Shown here piece by piece: positions 37,130 through 45,088 of a stretch of DNA of 64,000 nt. Both the position numbers and the translations under genes were made by a program. The notes beneath the pieces are model-generated. The model did no database searches, was not told the DNA's origin, and saw only the letters and a program-made list of their open reading frames with translations. Numbering within the stretch: position 1 is the stretch's first letter; the number at the start of each line of letters is the position of its first letter. Source of the stretch: Phaeobacter sp. A36a-5a (lineage in GTDB: Bacteria > Pseudomonadota > Alphaproteobacteria > Rhodobacterales > Rhodobacteraceae); contig NZ_JBBLYU010000006.1 in assembly GCF_037911135.1 (NCBI RefSeq), positions 1 to 64,000 on the forward strand, written 5' to 3'.

Positions 37130-39121
37130 CTAGCCGACAAGCTGCTTCGGCGCGGCGCCACCCTTCGCGAGGGGGCGAGGAAAACTCACCTCAAAGACCG
37201 CACCACGAGGCTGGGCCGCCGAAACCTGCACGGTTCCGCCCCAGCTCTCCACGGTTTTCTTGATAAACGCCAGCCCCAGCCCGCTGCCTTCGGTCGAGGA
37301 GGACAGCCGGTGGAACGGGGCAAAGATCCGCTCGCGGTGTTCCTCCGGGATGCCCGGGCCATCGTCGCGCACCGAGATCGTCACCGCATCGGGACCGGTT
37401 TTCGCGCTCAGCACCACATGGCCGCGTTCCCGGTCGTGATGCTGAAAGGCGTTGGCGATCAGGTTGCGCATCACCATGTCAAAGGCGATCGGATTGACCT
37501 GTAGTTCCGGCATCCCCGCTTCGATGATCACCTCGAAACCGGCGCGCGGTCCGGCCAGTTCCAGCACCTCATGCAGGCGCTGCGATGGCTCGATCACCTC
37601 CGCCTGATGGCTCTCGCTATGGGTGGTGGAATAGACCAGCAGATCCTGCACCAGCTGCATCATCCGCTGCGACAGGCGTTCCATTTCAACCCAGTTGGAG
37701 CGGACGCCGTCGGGCAGATCTATCCCGGCTTCCTGCATGTCCTCGGCCACGAAATCAATCAGGTTGAGCAGGCTGAACAAAGGCGCCTTCAGATCATGTG
37801 CCGCAATGGCGGAGAAGGTGCGCAGATCCTCATTGACCACCTCCAGCGACCGGGCCTGCGCGGCAATCAGATCCTGCTGTTCCTGCAAGCGGGTCACATC
37901 CACCCGCAGGGAGGCAAAATGCCGGGGCCCCAGCTTGACATCACGGGCCTGAAACACCCGGCCATCCGTCGCGCGCACTGTCCGTGGCTCGGATCTTCCG
38001 CGCTGCAGATCCTCAACAATCTGATCAACAAGGGATACAATCTGCGCATCGGTGTAGGGGTTTTCGATGGTGCCATCCATATAGGATTTAATGATCATCT
38101 GCTGCATCGTCGCGCCCTTTTTCAGGGCCGCCACCATGCCGGGAAAGATCAGTTCAAACCCATGGTTCCAATGCACCGCCCGCAGGTTGTGATCATAGAT
38201 CACGATGGCCGCAGCCACCTCATCCAGCGCCTCAACCAGCAGTTGGTCGCCAGCGCGATCCCTCAGCAACTTATTGGATTTGTTGCGATAATAATGGAAC
38301 CAATAGCCCAGCGTCAGGATGACCGCCACCAGAACGGCACCGATCAGCAGGCCCCAGCGCACCAGAATATTGTCCCAGATCGTGCGCGACTGGCCAAACC
38401 ATTTCTTGTCCAGATCGCGCAGCAAGTTGGCGTCAACACTTGCGGCGATGGCGGCGTCCAGCTCATCGCGCAGCGCCTCCTGCCCCGGCGCCACCAGGAA
38501 CCCATAGGGGCTGCTGACCAGCGGCGGTGACAGCACCCGGACATGGTCGTCAACCTCAGCCATACGCAGCCGCCGCAGGAAACTGTTGTGGCCTGACACC
38601 ACCACATCAATCTCACCGGTCAGAAACGGCAGGATCTGGGTGTCCATCGAGGCAAATTCGACCATCTCGGTGAAGGGGATCTGGCGGGCACCGTCAACGG
38701 CGAAACTGCCGCTGACCACGCCGATATCCATTCCAGCGAGATCATCCAGCTCGTAGATCTGATCGCTCTTGCGGACAAAGGCCCGCATCTCAAACGATCC
38801 AAGCGTGCGCGTGGCCAGCCCGGCGCTCAAACGCTCCGGCGTCAGCGCCAGAAGCGATGTCACATCCGCCCGGCCCAGACGCAGCTCATCCAGCATACCG
38901 GCCGGGTTTGTGTTGGGCTGAAACACGACCTCCCGCCCCGCCGCGCTGGCGATATGCCGCATCAGGTCGATCGACACGCCCTTTGGATATCCGTCAATAT
39001 CGGTAAAGGAATAGGGCGGGTATTCCTCATAGGTCATCCGGATCGGTTCGGCCTGCCCCATGCTGGCCAAAGTCGGAACACCGACGAGAGCAAAGAACAG
39101 CAATACCGCCAGGCGCCGCAT
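37130..39121 (-). CDS. Sensor histidine kinase with periplasmic solute-binding domain
   Basis: Membrane kinase of 663 residues. Order: signal/membrane segment at 1-22; family-3 solute-binding domain at about 28-250 (RMTYEEYPPYSFTDIDGYPK, FLVAPGQEALRDELDAAI); one membrane helix near 262-285 (LLIGAVLVAVILTLGYWF); a PAS-like segment at about 300-400; a coiled linker; a phosphoacceptor at His442 (IAAHDLKAPLFSLL); and an ATPase domain (NLIANAFQHHD, VRDDGPGIPEEHR, GSGLGLAFIKKTVE). It probably senses a small polar ligand in the periplasm. No receiver domain is fused and no response regulator gene is adjacent, so the partner is unknown. ATG at 39121 is chosen over an upstream TTG. Confidence 0.9.
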   Translation of the reverse strand: MRRLAVLLFFALVGVPTLASMGQAEPIRMTYEEYPPYSFTDIDGYPKGVSIDLMRHIASAAGREVVFQPNTNPAGMLDELRLGRADVTSLLALTPERLSAGLATRTLGSFEMRAFVRKSDQIYELDDLAGMDIGVVSGSFAVDGARQIPFTEMVEFASMDTQILPFLTGEIDVVVSGHNSFLRRLRMAEVDDHVRVLSPPLVSSPYGFLVAPGQEALRDELDAAIAASVDANLLRDLDKKWFGQSRTIWDNILVRWGLLIGAVLVAVILTLGYWFHYYRNKSNKLLRDRAGDQLLVEALDEVAAAIVIYDHNLRAVHWNHGFELIFPGMVAALKKGATMQQMIIKSYMDGTIENPYTDAQIVSLVDQIVEDLQRGRSEPRTVRATDGRVFQARDVKLGPRHFASLRVDVTRLQEQQDLIAAQARSLEVVNEDLRTFSAIAAHDLKAPLFSLLNLIDFVAEDMQEAGIDLPDGVRSNWVEMERLSQRMMQLVQDLLVYSTTHSESHQAEVIEPSQRLHEVLELAGPRAGFEVIIEAGMPELQVNPIAFDMVMRNLIANAFQHHDRERGHVVLSAKTGPDAVTISVRDDGPGIPEEHRERIFAPFHRLSSSTEGSGLGLAFIKKTVESWGGTVQVSAAQPRGAVFEVSFPRPLAKGGAAPKQLVG

Positions 39122-39327
39122 CGTGAATGTAAATAGTACCTGCAAGTGCCGTCCCGCTGTGCATACCCCTCAAGCCACCCATCTGGCCAAAAATGTCTGA
39201 ACCTATCGTTAAAACGGGACGGTACCTACAGTTTTACCCATTAATCCCCGTAAAAAGCACCCCAGCCGCCGAGGTCGACAGCTGGGGCGAACAGAACAGA
39301 CGGGTGAGCGGCCATTCCGGGCAGCCC

Positions 39328-40410
39328 TCAGTCCAGGGTATCCTCGATCAATGCCAGCAAAGCCTCCACCTGCGCGGGGTCGAGGCTGCGGCCCTTGAGG
39401 TCGATTCGCACCGCCGTCGGCGCCACCTCAGCCGACAGGTCCCCTCCCGATTGCAGCCGCCGCGCGGCCAGCCGGGTGACCTGCCGGGGGCGTCCGCCAC
39501 GCGGCTTGGCCTCCGCCACCGGGTCCATATCCGACAGCGCGGTTTCCAGAAGCCGCCATTCCGCCCGCTCATCCGCCGGATCCGCCCCGGCCAGCGCGGC
39601 ACGCAGGGCACCCTGCCCGCCCGACCGCAGCGCCGCCGCCAGTTTCAGCCCGGCCTTCTCCGACAGCGCATTGGGATAGCGCAGCAGATCGCCCAGCCCC
39701 TCATGCACGGCGGCAAAGCTGCGCACCTTGGAGCGTTTCGCCTTTGACGCCGCCGCAAACAGCGCCTCAACCGCCGCCTCAACCGAGGCAAACACCCCCT
39801 GCCCCGCCACCAGCACCGCAATGCGCCCGCGTTCATAGGGCGTCAGATTGGCGCGCAGCTCGTTTTCCTCGATCATCGCCACATAGGCGCCCGCACTGTC
39901 CGCGCCTCGCCGCAGAAACGCGGGGATCTCGGCAAACCCGTCTTCGCTCCGGTTCAGCCGTGCATAGGCTTCCAGACGGCGAAAGCCCGACACCAGACCA
40001 AAGCCATCGTCCAGCGCGATCACCTCAACCGGGCTGCGCAGACCATGGGCGCGGATAGAACTGATCAGCTCGTCCAGCTCCTCCTCGTCGATCTGCATCC
40101 GGTCGCGGCGCAGATAGTCGCGGTCAATCTCTGCCAGCGGAATGCGCAGCACGGTTTCCCCGGCAGTCTCAGCCGCGCGCCAGCGTTCGGCGTCTGCCTT
40201 GTCGCGGGCCATCTCGACCCGGTCCGCCACCGCCGCCATCCCGCGCAGCTGTGCCGCCTCGGCCGAGACCTTGGCAATCGGCGGCGCGCTGGCCGGGACG
40301 CCACCGGGCGCCGGGTCAAAGGGGTTGATGCCGGGTTTCGCGGCGAAACCTTCCTCGATGGCTTCGATTTCGGACGCGTCGGGGGCGCTCAGCCGTCTGC
40401 GTTTTGCCAT
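39328..40410 (-). CDS. parB: ParB-family plasmid partition protein
   Basis: Partition protein of 360 residues that binds centromere sites and spreads on DNA. The ParB/Spo0J domain begins near residue 90 (RIPLAEIDRDYLRRDRMQID). It carries the nucleotide-pocket motif GFGLVSGFRRLEAY and ENELRANLTPYERGR, then a helix-turn-helix region (SFAAVHEGLGDLLRYPNAL) and a C-terminal dimerisation segment. It starts 1 bp after the parA stop, so parAB form an operon. The N-terminal ~30 residues are encoded across a parS-like palindrome at 40335-40349. I do not see RepB-specific repABC features or a repC gene. Confidence 0.92.
   Translation of the reverse strand: MAKRRRLSAPDASEIEAIEEGFAAKPGINPFDPAPGGVPASAPPIAKVSAEAAQLRGMAAVADRVEMARDKADAERWRAAETAGETVLRIPLAEIDRDYLRRDRMQIDEEELDELISSIRAHGLRSPVEVIALDDGFGLVSGFRRLEAYARLNRSEDGFAEIPAFLRRGADSAGAYVAMIEENELRANLTPYERGRIAVLVAGQGVFASVEAAVEALFAAASKAKRSKVRSFAAVHEGLGDLLRYPNALSEKAGLKLAAALRSGGQGALRAALAGADPADERAEWRLLETALSDMDPVAEAKPRGGRPRQVTRLAARRLQSGGDLSAEVAPTAVRIDLKGRSLDPAQVEALLALIEDTLD
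40335..40349. repeat. parS-like palindrome 1 (inside parB)
   Basis: GTTTCG-CGG-CGAAAC, one of four copies of a GTTTCG-N3-CGAAAC palindrome within 3.4 kb of the origin. Here it encodes part of GFAAKP in ParB (residues 21-26). It resembles the ParB target GTTTCACGTGAAAC in its outer half-sites. Acting as a centromere site is inference from location and repetition. Confidence 0.7.
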
Positions 40411-40411
40411 G

Positions 40412-41782
40412 TTACTCCGCCTCTTCCATCTGGGTGTCACGCCACCAGCTGCCGATGAGCAGCTCCTTGAACTCCGCATAGGTCCGATCAAAGGTTTCGC
40501 GACCGCGTACATAGGTATCGCGGTTGAAGTCGCGATAGTCTGCTTCGTAGATCCCATTCACCTGTTCTCCCGCCTGCCCAACAAGGGCGGTGACATCCTG
40601 ACGGTAGGCGTTCATGAAATCTCCGAAATAGGCTTGGATCACATTCGCCATGTCCGTCTGCTGACTGGCGTCAAAGCGCGTGATCAGCGCCCTTACTACG
40701 TCCCATTCAAATTTAATTTCCGGCAAACCCGCCGCGCGCTGTGCCATATTCTCGCCCTCCTCGATGGAGGCGAAGGTGGAATAGAGCATGTCGAAAAACC
40801 GCCCCGTAGAGTCGAACTCCAGAAACGATGCCCCCAGCGGCACCAGCAGGATATCCGCCGCCGCCAGCGCGTTGATGGTCAGATAGCCAAGCGCCGGAGG
40901 TGTATCGAGGAAGACGATATCGTAATCGTCCAGAATGCCCTCCTGCTCGAGGAAGTTGCTCAGCGCATCCCACAGCGGCCAGCTGCGCAGCCCCATGCGC
41001 CAGACCGGAATCTGGAATTCCGCCCAATACAGGTTCAGCTGCGCGCCGATCAGATCAATATTCGACCAATGGGTTTTCTGGATGACGTTTCGCGACGAAA
41101 CCCGCAGCGCCTCGTTCAATGTCTCATCCAGCGGCAGTTCCGGCTCTCCGGCGGCGGCGCGCACGGCGTTTTCCGCAACCACGGATTTGGCGTAATCCTT
41201 GGCGATCAGCGGAAAGACGGTGGACCATTCGTCCTCAACCTTGCCGCCAAGGATTGAGGTCATCGACCCCTGGCTGTCCAGATCAATGACCAGCACCTTG
41301 TAGCCATCCAGCGCAGCCGACATCGCCAGATGCGCCGCCGTCGAGGTCTTGCCAACGCCGCCTTTGAAATTGGCTACCGCCGTCACCTTGGCCGGCACGC
41401 CCTTGGGCCGGTAGGGCAGATATTCCTTGGTCGAGATCCCTTCGGAGGCAAAATGCCGCCGCAGCGCCAGCACCTCCTCCAGAGTGAACCATTTGGAGCC
41501 GCCTTCACCCTCGCCCTGCGGCAGGTCGGGGTGGTTCTTCAACACCCGGCGCAGATGCTGTGGCGCGACCGGGATCAGATAGCGGGTGATCTCCCAGGTG
41601 GAGAATTTACGCAGCCGTTTTTCGCCGTCGGGCGCATAGCCGCGCCGGGCCAGATCCTCGCGCCCTTTGGTGCACATGGCGGCGGCCTTGGCGAACCGTG
41701 TGGTCTGGATCGGATCCGGCAGTTTGGCGGCGGCCTGTTTGGGATCCAGATTGAAATACGGGGGCAGGGGAGGCGATGTCAT
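40412..41782 (-). CDS. parA: ParA-family partition ATPase
   Basis: Partition ATPase of 456 residues. The N-terminal ~120 residues form a MerR-like DNA-binding region (FSTWEITRYLIPVAPQHLRR, WFTLEEVLALRRHF) that usually binds the par operator. The deviant Walker A is KGGVGKTST at residues 140-148, with VLVIDLDSQGS as Walker A' and the DIVFLDTPPALGYLTINAL segment as Walker B. It would move ParB-bound plasmid DNA and autorepress parAB. It is divergent from rep with the origin in between, an arrangement known for Rhodobacterales replicons of the type called DnaA-like, though assignment to that type is not certain. Confidence 0.93.
   Translation of the reverse strand: MTSPPLPPYFNLDPKQAAAKLPDPIQTTRFAKAAAMCTKGREDLARRGYAPDGEKRLRKFSTWEITRYLIPVAPQHLRRVLKNHPDLPQGEGEGGSKWFTLEEVLALRRHFASEGISTKEYLPYRPKGVPAKVTAVANFKGGVGKTSTAAHLAMSAALDGYKVLVIDLDSQGSMTSILGGKVEDEWSTVFPLIAKDYAKSVVAENAVRAAAGEPELPLDETLNEALRVSSRNVIQKTHWSNIDLIGAQLNLYWAEFQIPVWRMGLRSWPLWDALSNFLEQEGILDDYDIVFLDTPPALGYLTINALAAADILLVPLGASFLEFDSTGRFFDMLYSTFASIEEGENMAQRAAGLPEIKFEWDVVRALITRFDASQQTDMANVIQAYFGDFMNAYRQDVTALVGQAGEQVNGIYEADYRDFNRDTYVRGRETFDRTYAEFKELLIGSWWRDTQMEEAE
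41087..41101. repeat. parS-like palindrome 2 (inside parA)
   Basis: GTTTCG-CGA-CGAAAC within the parA coding region, where it encodes VSSRN (from about residue 228). The reading phase differs from copy 1, so the conservation is at DNA level and not due to a shared peptide. Confidence 0.7.
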
Positions 41783-41938
41783 GTTGCGGCTCGATCTCGG
41801 TGCATGTGGATGCGTGTTATCGCGCGTGTTTTCTATTTGCGCTTATATGCCAGAGAATAGGGAACATCTTGCAGGCTGCCTAGGTCATATGGACCCGCAA
41901 GGGCAATTTTTGCAGGTGCTTCAATTCACCTCCGCCCG

Positions 41939-41953
41939 GTTTCGCCGCGAAAC
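41939..41953. repeat. parS-like palindrome 3 (intergenic, upstream of parA)
   Basis: GTTTCG-CCG-CGAAAC about 155 bp upstream of the parA start and 130 bp from the iterons. It is the only intergenic copy and is the best candidate for the par centromere or operator. The surrounding 775-bp region 41783-42557 otherwise contains the AT-rich block, iterons and repeats listed separately. Confidence 0.72.
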
Positions 41954-41993
41954 GTTCGGCTTTTCCTTGGAAAACTCAAAAATAGATGACAGC

Positions 41994-42056
41994 TAAACGT
42001 TTATATTTTTTAGAATCTTTAGAGTCTTTGGTTCCGGTTTAACATTCAATTACAGT
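41994..42056. other. AT-rich block next to the iterons (candidate unwinding element)
   Basis: The stretch is strikingly AT-rich in a GC-rich replicon, with TTTATATTTTTTAG and the near-repeats TTTAGAATC/TTTAGAGTC. It directly precedes the iteron array, the standard arrangement for a DNA-unwinding element. CCCCA-GTT-TGGGG (42063-42075) is a small hairpin between the two. No good DnaA box was found by eye. Confidence 0.6.
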
Positions 42057-42079
42057 CAGTTACCCCAGTTTGGGGACCC

Positions 42080-42167
42080 GCATCCGGTACAAGAGGCACC
42101 TGGACACGGGATGAAAGGCACCCGTATGCGGGATAACAGGCGCCTGAAAGCGGGGCAAAAGGCGCCG
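42080..42167 (+). repeat. Four contiguous 22-bp iterons (replication origin)
   Basis: Units 42080-42101, 42102-42123, 42124-42145 and 42146-42167 abut exactly at 22-bp spacing (two helical turns). They share a core of the form CGGGATAAAAGGCGCC (conserved CGG, A-rich centre, then AGGCACC or AGGCGCC). A more degenerate unit may precede them at 42058-42079. They lie between parA and rep, beside an AT-rich block, as expected for the binding sites of the Rep protein encoded downstream. Confidence 0.8.
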
Positions 42168-42255
42168 ATTCTCAGGATGGCGCTGCACATCGGCAGTCCG
42201 GTGTCAGAGGTGTTGCCAGCCCGATGCTAGACCGAATGACAGCCATAAAACAGAG

Positions 42256-42385
42256 CCTGTTGCGCCATTTTTGACACTGATTGGCGGAAATTCCTGTTGC
42301 GCCCCCAGCGCGCGCTCTGGGCCTCTGCGGCGCAACGGTGGGTCGGATCATGCGATCATGGGGCATCGCCGCGATTCGCAACAGG
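42256..42385. repeat. GTTGCGCC repeat cluster between iterons and rep
   Basis: CCTGTTGCGCC occurs twice as a direct repeat (42256-42266 and 42293-42303, 37 bp apart). Inverted relatives are GGCGCAAC at 42329-42336 and CGCAACAGG at 42377-42385. They may fold the rep leader or bind a regulator. No gene is seen in the 390 bp between iterons and rep. Confidence 0.45.
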
Positions 42386-42488
42386 GCGTCATTTGCCACG
42401 ATTGATCCCGTGAACGGGTCCCTTTCGGCGTGGCGGTGGCCGCTGCCCGGAACCGGTGCCAAAGACAAATGTCGGCCGACCCAATAAC

Positions 42489-42525
42489 AAAGGAACCCAT
42501 GTGCGGTTGTCGCATAGGTTCCTTT
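42489..42525 (+). promoter_or_regulatory. Attenuator-like hairpin in the rep leader
   Basis: AAAGGAACC (42489-42497) pairs with GGTTCCTTT (42517-42525), and inside it ATG(T)GCG pairs with the CGCAT segment. The stem is flanked by an A-run on one side and TTTTG on the other, like an intrinsic terminator, and lies 32 bp before the chosen rep start. It may limit rep expression and so copy number. If translation starts further upstream, the hairpin would lie in the coding region. Confidence 0.55.
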
Positions 42526-42557
42526 TGTGGCAGGGTATGGCGCAATTGAGGCCCATG

Positions 42558-43853
42558 ATGACAGGCAGTGATTCCATGGCAGAGCCCGGCTTTGACACAG
42601 AGCGGCTGACCGGCGCGTTGACCCGCGAAACGGTCAAGAAGAATGTCGCCGCGATCCATATCAGCGGCAAGCTGACGCTGTTGCAGCGCAAGCTGTCGAA
42701 TGTGCTGCTGCTCAATGCCTATGACACGCTGACCTCGGCGCGCAGCCATACCATCGACGCGCGCACCTTGGCGATGATGGTGGGGTATAATTCCAACGAT
42801 ATCGACAGTCTGCGCGCCAGCCTGCGGGCGCTGGCCGAAACCGTTGCCGAATGGGACATGCTGGACGAACAGGGCCATCAGGAATGGGGCGTCTCCTCAC
42901 TGCTCAGCTTTGCCAAGCTGAAGAATGGGATCTGCGAATATGCCTATTCGCCGGAGCTGGCCAAGAAACTGCACGACCCCAAGATCTTTGCCCTGATCAA
43001 CGTCAAGATTCAGCGCAATTTCAGCTCCGGTCACGGGCTGGCGCTTTATGAAAACTGCTATCGTTTTGTGCGCACCGGATCGACCGGCTGGTGGGGGCTC
43101 GATATCTTTCGCAAGCTGATGGGGGTGGATGGCTCCGCCTATTACGAGAGTTTCAAACATCTCAACGCCAAGATCATCAAACCGGCGGTGGCCGAGGTCA
43201 ATAAATCCTCCGACATCATCATCGAGCCGCAGACCCGCAAGAAAGGCCGCGCGGTCAGCGAAATCCGTTTCCTGATCCGTGAAAATCCGCAGATGGCGAT
43301 GTTCCAGATCGACGACAGCGACGGGCTGCGCCAGCAACCGGTCTATAGGGCGCTGCGCGGGCAGGGCGTGTCGGACCGTCTGGCGCGGCAGTGGATCACC
43401 GAACACGGGCCGGATTACGTTCAGCAGAAACTGGATTACGTGGCCGGGCAGGGGGCGGTGAAATCGCGGCTTGGCTATCTGCGTGCGGCGATTGACGGCG
43501 ATTACAGCGCGACACCAGAGGCCGGAACCCCGCCGCCGATCACAGCCGAGGAGGAGGCCCGCATCCGCGAGGCCCGTCTGGCACGCGAGGCGGAGGCCGC
43601 CGCAGAGGCCGCCGCCTTTGACGCCCGCGCCGCAGCCCGCCGGGACCGGGCGCGGCATCTGGAAACTGTCGAGGCGCTGGTTTCGCGGCGAAACCCGACC
43701 CAGCGTGACGCAGACAAACGGCTGTTCCTGTCGCGGCTGGAGAGCGATCTGGACCGCGAGCATTTCCGTCAGCATGGCTGGCGCTCGGCGCTCAATGCTG
43801 CGGCCATCATCGCCTTCTGGCGTGAGCTGGAGCCGGAGGCCTTCGACAGCTAG
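42558..43853 (+). CDS. Plasmid replication initiator, Rep_3-like
   Basis: Initiator of 431 residues expected to bind the iterons. Two winged-helix domains are suggested: the first at about residues 20-130 (LTLLQRKLSNVLLLNAYDTL, ARTLAMMVGYNSNDIDSLRA), the second at about 160-270 (LALYENCYRFVRTGSTGWWG, FRKLMGVDGSAYYESFKHLN, IKPAVAEVNKSSDIIIEPQT). An Ala/Arg/Glu-rich helical stretch (about 340-390) precedes the C-terminal part. GAGG sits 7 bp before ATG at 42558; other in-frame starts exist at 42456, 42537 and 42555. It is divergent from parAB. It resembles replicases of the Rhodobacterales DnaA-like plasmid type, an assignment I hold loosely. Confidence 0.85.
   Translation: MTGSDSMAEPGFDTERLTGALTRETVKKNVAAIHISGKLTLLQRKLSNVLLLNAYDTLTSARSHTIDARTLAMMVGYNSNDIDSLRASLRALAETVAEWDMLDEQGHQEWGVSSLLSFAKLKNGICEYAYSPELAKKLHDPKIFALINVKIQRNFSSGHGLALYENCYRFVRTGSTGWWGLDIFRKLMGVDGSAYYESFKHLNAKIIKPAVAEVNKSSDIIIEPQTRKKGRAVSEIRFLIRENPQMAMFQIDDSDGLRQQPVYRALRGQGVSDRLARQWITEHGPDYVQQKLDYVAGQGAVKSRLGYLRAAIDGDYSATPEAGTPPPITAEEEARIREARLAREAEAAAEAAAFDARAAARRDRARHLETVEALVSRRNPTQRDADKRLFLSRLESDLDREHFRQHGWRSALNAAAIIAFWRELEPEAFDS
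43680..43694. repeat. parS-like palindrome 4 (inside rep)
   Basis: GTTTCG-CGG-CGAAAC near the 3' end of rep, encoding VSRRN (about residues 375-379). It is identical in sequence to copy 1. With copies 1-3 it gives sites on both sides of the iterons. Confidence 0.7.
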
Positions 43854-43880
43854 CGCGGTCCCGGCAGGGGGCGCAAGGGA

Positions 43881-43905
43881 ACCAACAGCGGTCTGCCGCG
43901 TTGGT
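43881..43905 (+). terminator. Hairpin after rep
   Basis: ACCAAC-A-GCGG (43881-43891) pairs with CCGC-GTTGGT (43896-43905), a 10-bp stem with one bulged A and a TCTG loop, 28 bases after the rep stop. No T-run follows, so it is a possible terminator or RNA-stability element. Confidence 0.45.
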
Positions 43906-43910
43906 CCGGC

Positions 43911-44108
43911 ATGGTCTATTTTCTATTCAACCCCTTTGCGCTGAGCCTGCTGCGGACGCTGCTGGCGGTCCTGCTGTCGGGTCTTGCCGCCCTGATCCTG
44001 CTGTCGATGCTGACCCAACCGGCCCGCGCGGGCGGAGCGCAGGCGCTGGATCCTGCACCGGTCGGATCTGTCGCGCCGTTTGTTCGACCCGCCGCACCGG
44101 GGTCGTGA
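43911..44108 (+). CDS. Small hypothetical membrane or exported protein
   Basis: A 65-residue frame with one strongly hydrophobic segment (LRTLLAVLLSGLAALILLSM, about residues 14-33) ending in QPARAGGA, like a signal peptide with an AxA cleavage site. A short Pro/Ala-rich tail follows. No convincing ribosome-binding site precedes the ATG. It lies between rep and the DUF1206 gene on the same strand. It may be a real small protein; I do not recognise a family. Confidence 0.4.
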   Translation: MVYFLFNPFALSLLRTLLAVLLSGLAALILLSMLTQPARAGGAQALDPAPVGSVAPFVRPAAPGS

Positions 44109-44167
44109 CCGCCCGCTGTCATTTTTCACCTGCCATGCCGCAGGCACCATAGTCAGGAACCCTCGCC

Positions 44168-45010
44168 ATGTCCGCAGACCGCACCACCGATCATTCCGCC
44201 CGTGATTTCGCCTGGGCCGTGCCGATCATGCGGGCGGGCTACGCCGGGCGCGGGCTGGTCTACCTGCTGGTTGCGGGGCTGTCGCTCTGGTCGATCCTAA
44301 ATGGCGGAGAGGCGGAGGGCACCGCCGAGACGATGCAGCGGTTTCGCAGCGGCTGGGGCATCGCGGTGCTGCTGGTGATCGCGCTGGCGATGCTGGCCTA
44401 TGCCATCTGGAGGGCCGTGGACGGGATCTGGGATCTTGAAGATTATGGCAGCGACCTCAAAGGAGTGGTGGCAAGGGCCGGGATGATCATCACCGGTTTG
44501 GTGCATCTGGGGCTGGCCGCGCTTGCCATCATTGTTGCGGTTGGGGTCAGCCGGGGCGGTGGCGACACTGGCGTCGTACAGCAGCTGTTTGCCTCTCCGA
44601 TGGGTCAGCTGGCGGCGGGGATCATCGGGGTGATCACCATCGCCGTCGGCTTCTACTATCTGCACAAGGCCTGGACGCAGGGCTACCTTGACCACCTACA
44701 GGGCAACCCGGTCACCCGCCATCTGAACATGGCGCTGCGCATCGGGCTGGCCGGGCAGGGGGTTGCAGTGGGCATCATCGGCCTGCTGATCGTACAGGCC
44801 GCCACCTATTCCTCCCGCAGCGAGGCGGGTGGTCTGGGGTCGGCCTTTGACTGGCTGCAATCCAAAGCCTATGGTCAGGCGCTGGTGATTGCCCTCTGCC
44901 TTGGTCTTCTGGGGTTTGGCCTGTTCTGCTTTGTCAACGCGCGCTACCGGATCGTGCCACGGGCCGATGCCTCCGGCACGCCGTCGCTGCGGCAATTGCT
45001 GAACGGCTGA
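44168..45010 (+). CDS. DUF1206 family membrane protein
   Basis: Integral membrane protein of 280 residues with about six transmembrane segments arranged as three repeats of a two-helix unit (MRAGYAGRGLVYLLVAGLSL; then VARAGMIITGLVHLGLAAL; then ALRIGLAGQGVAVGIIGLLI). The repeated G-x-G-x-VY pattern is typical of DUF1206. Function is unknown; relatives occur with stress-response genes, which matches the neighbourhood here. It starts 59 bp after the small upstream frame and converges on the multicopper oxidase. Confidence 0.85.
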   Translation: MSADRTTDHSARDFAWAVPIMRAGYAGRGLVYLLVAGLSLWSILNGGEAEGTAETMQRFRSGWGIAVLLVIALAMLAYAIWRAVDGIWDLEDYGSDLKGVVARAGMIITGLVHLGLAALAIIVAVGVSRGGGDTGVVQQLFASPMGQLAAGIIGVITIAVGFYYLHKAWTQGYLDHLQGNPVTRHLNMALRIGLAGQGVAVGIIGLLIVQAATYSSRSEAGGLGSAFDWLQSKAYGQALVIALCLGLLGFGLFCFVNARYRIVPRADASGTPSLRQLLNG

Positions 45011-45088
45011 GGCGGTTCCCCGACCAAGCGATCAGGCGACCGCACCACACCGGCGCGTGCCTCTCGGCGCAGGGGCGGAGCCGGGAGG

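Noticed and set aside
39328-43853. repABC-type replicon
   Set aside because: The initiator is divergent from parAB and looks Rep_3-like; there is no repC downstream of parB and the palindromes are 15 bp rather than the 16-bp repABC parS.
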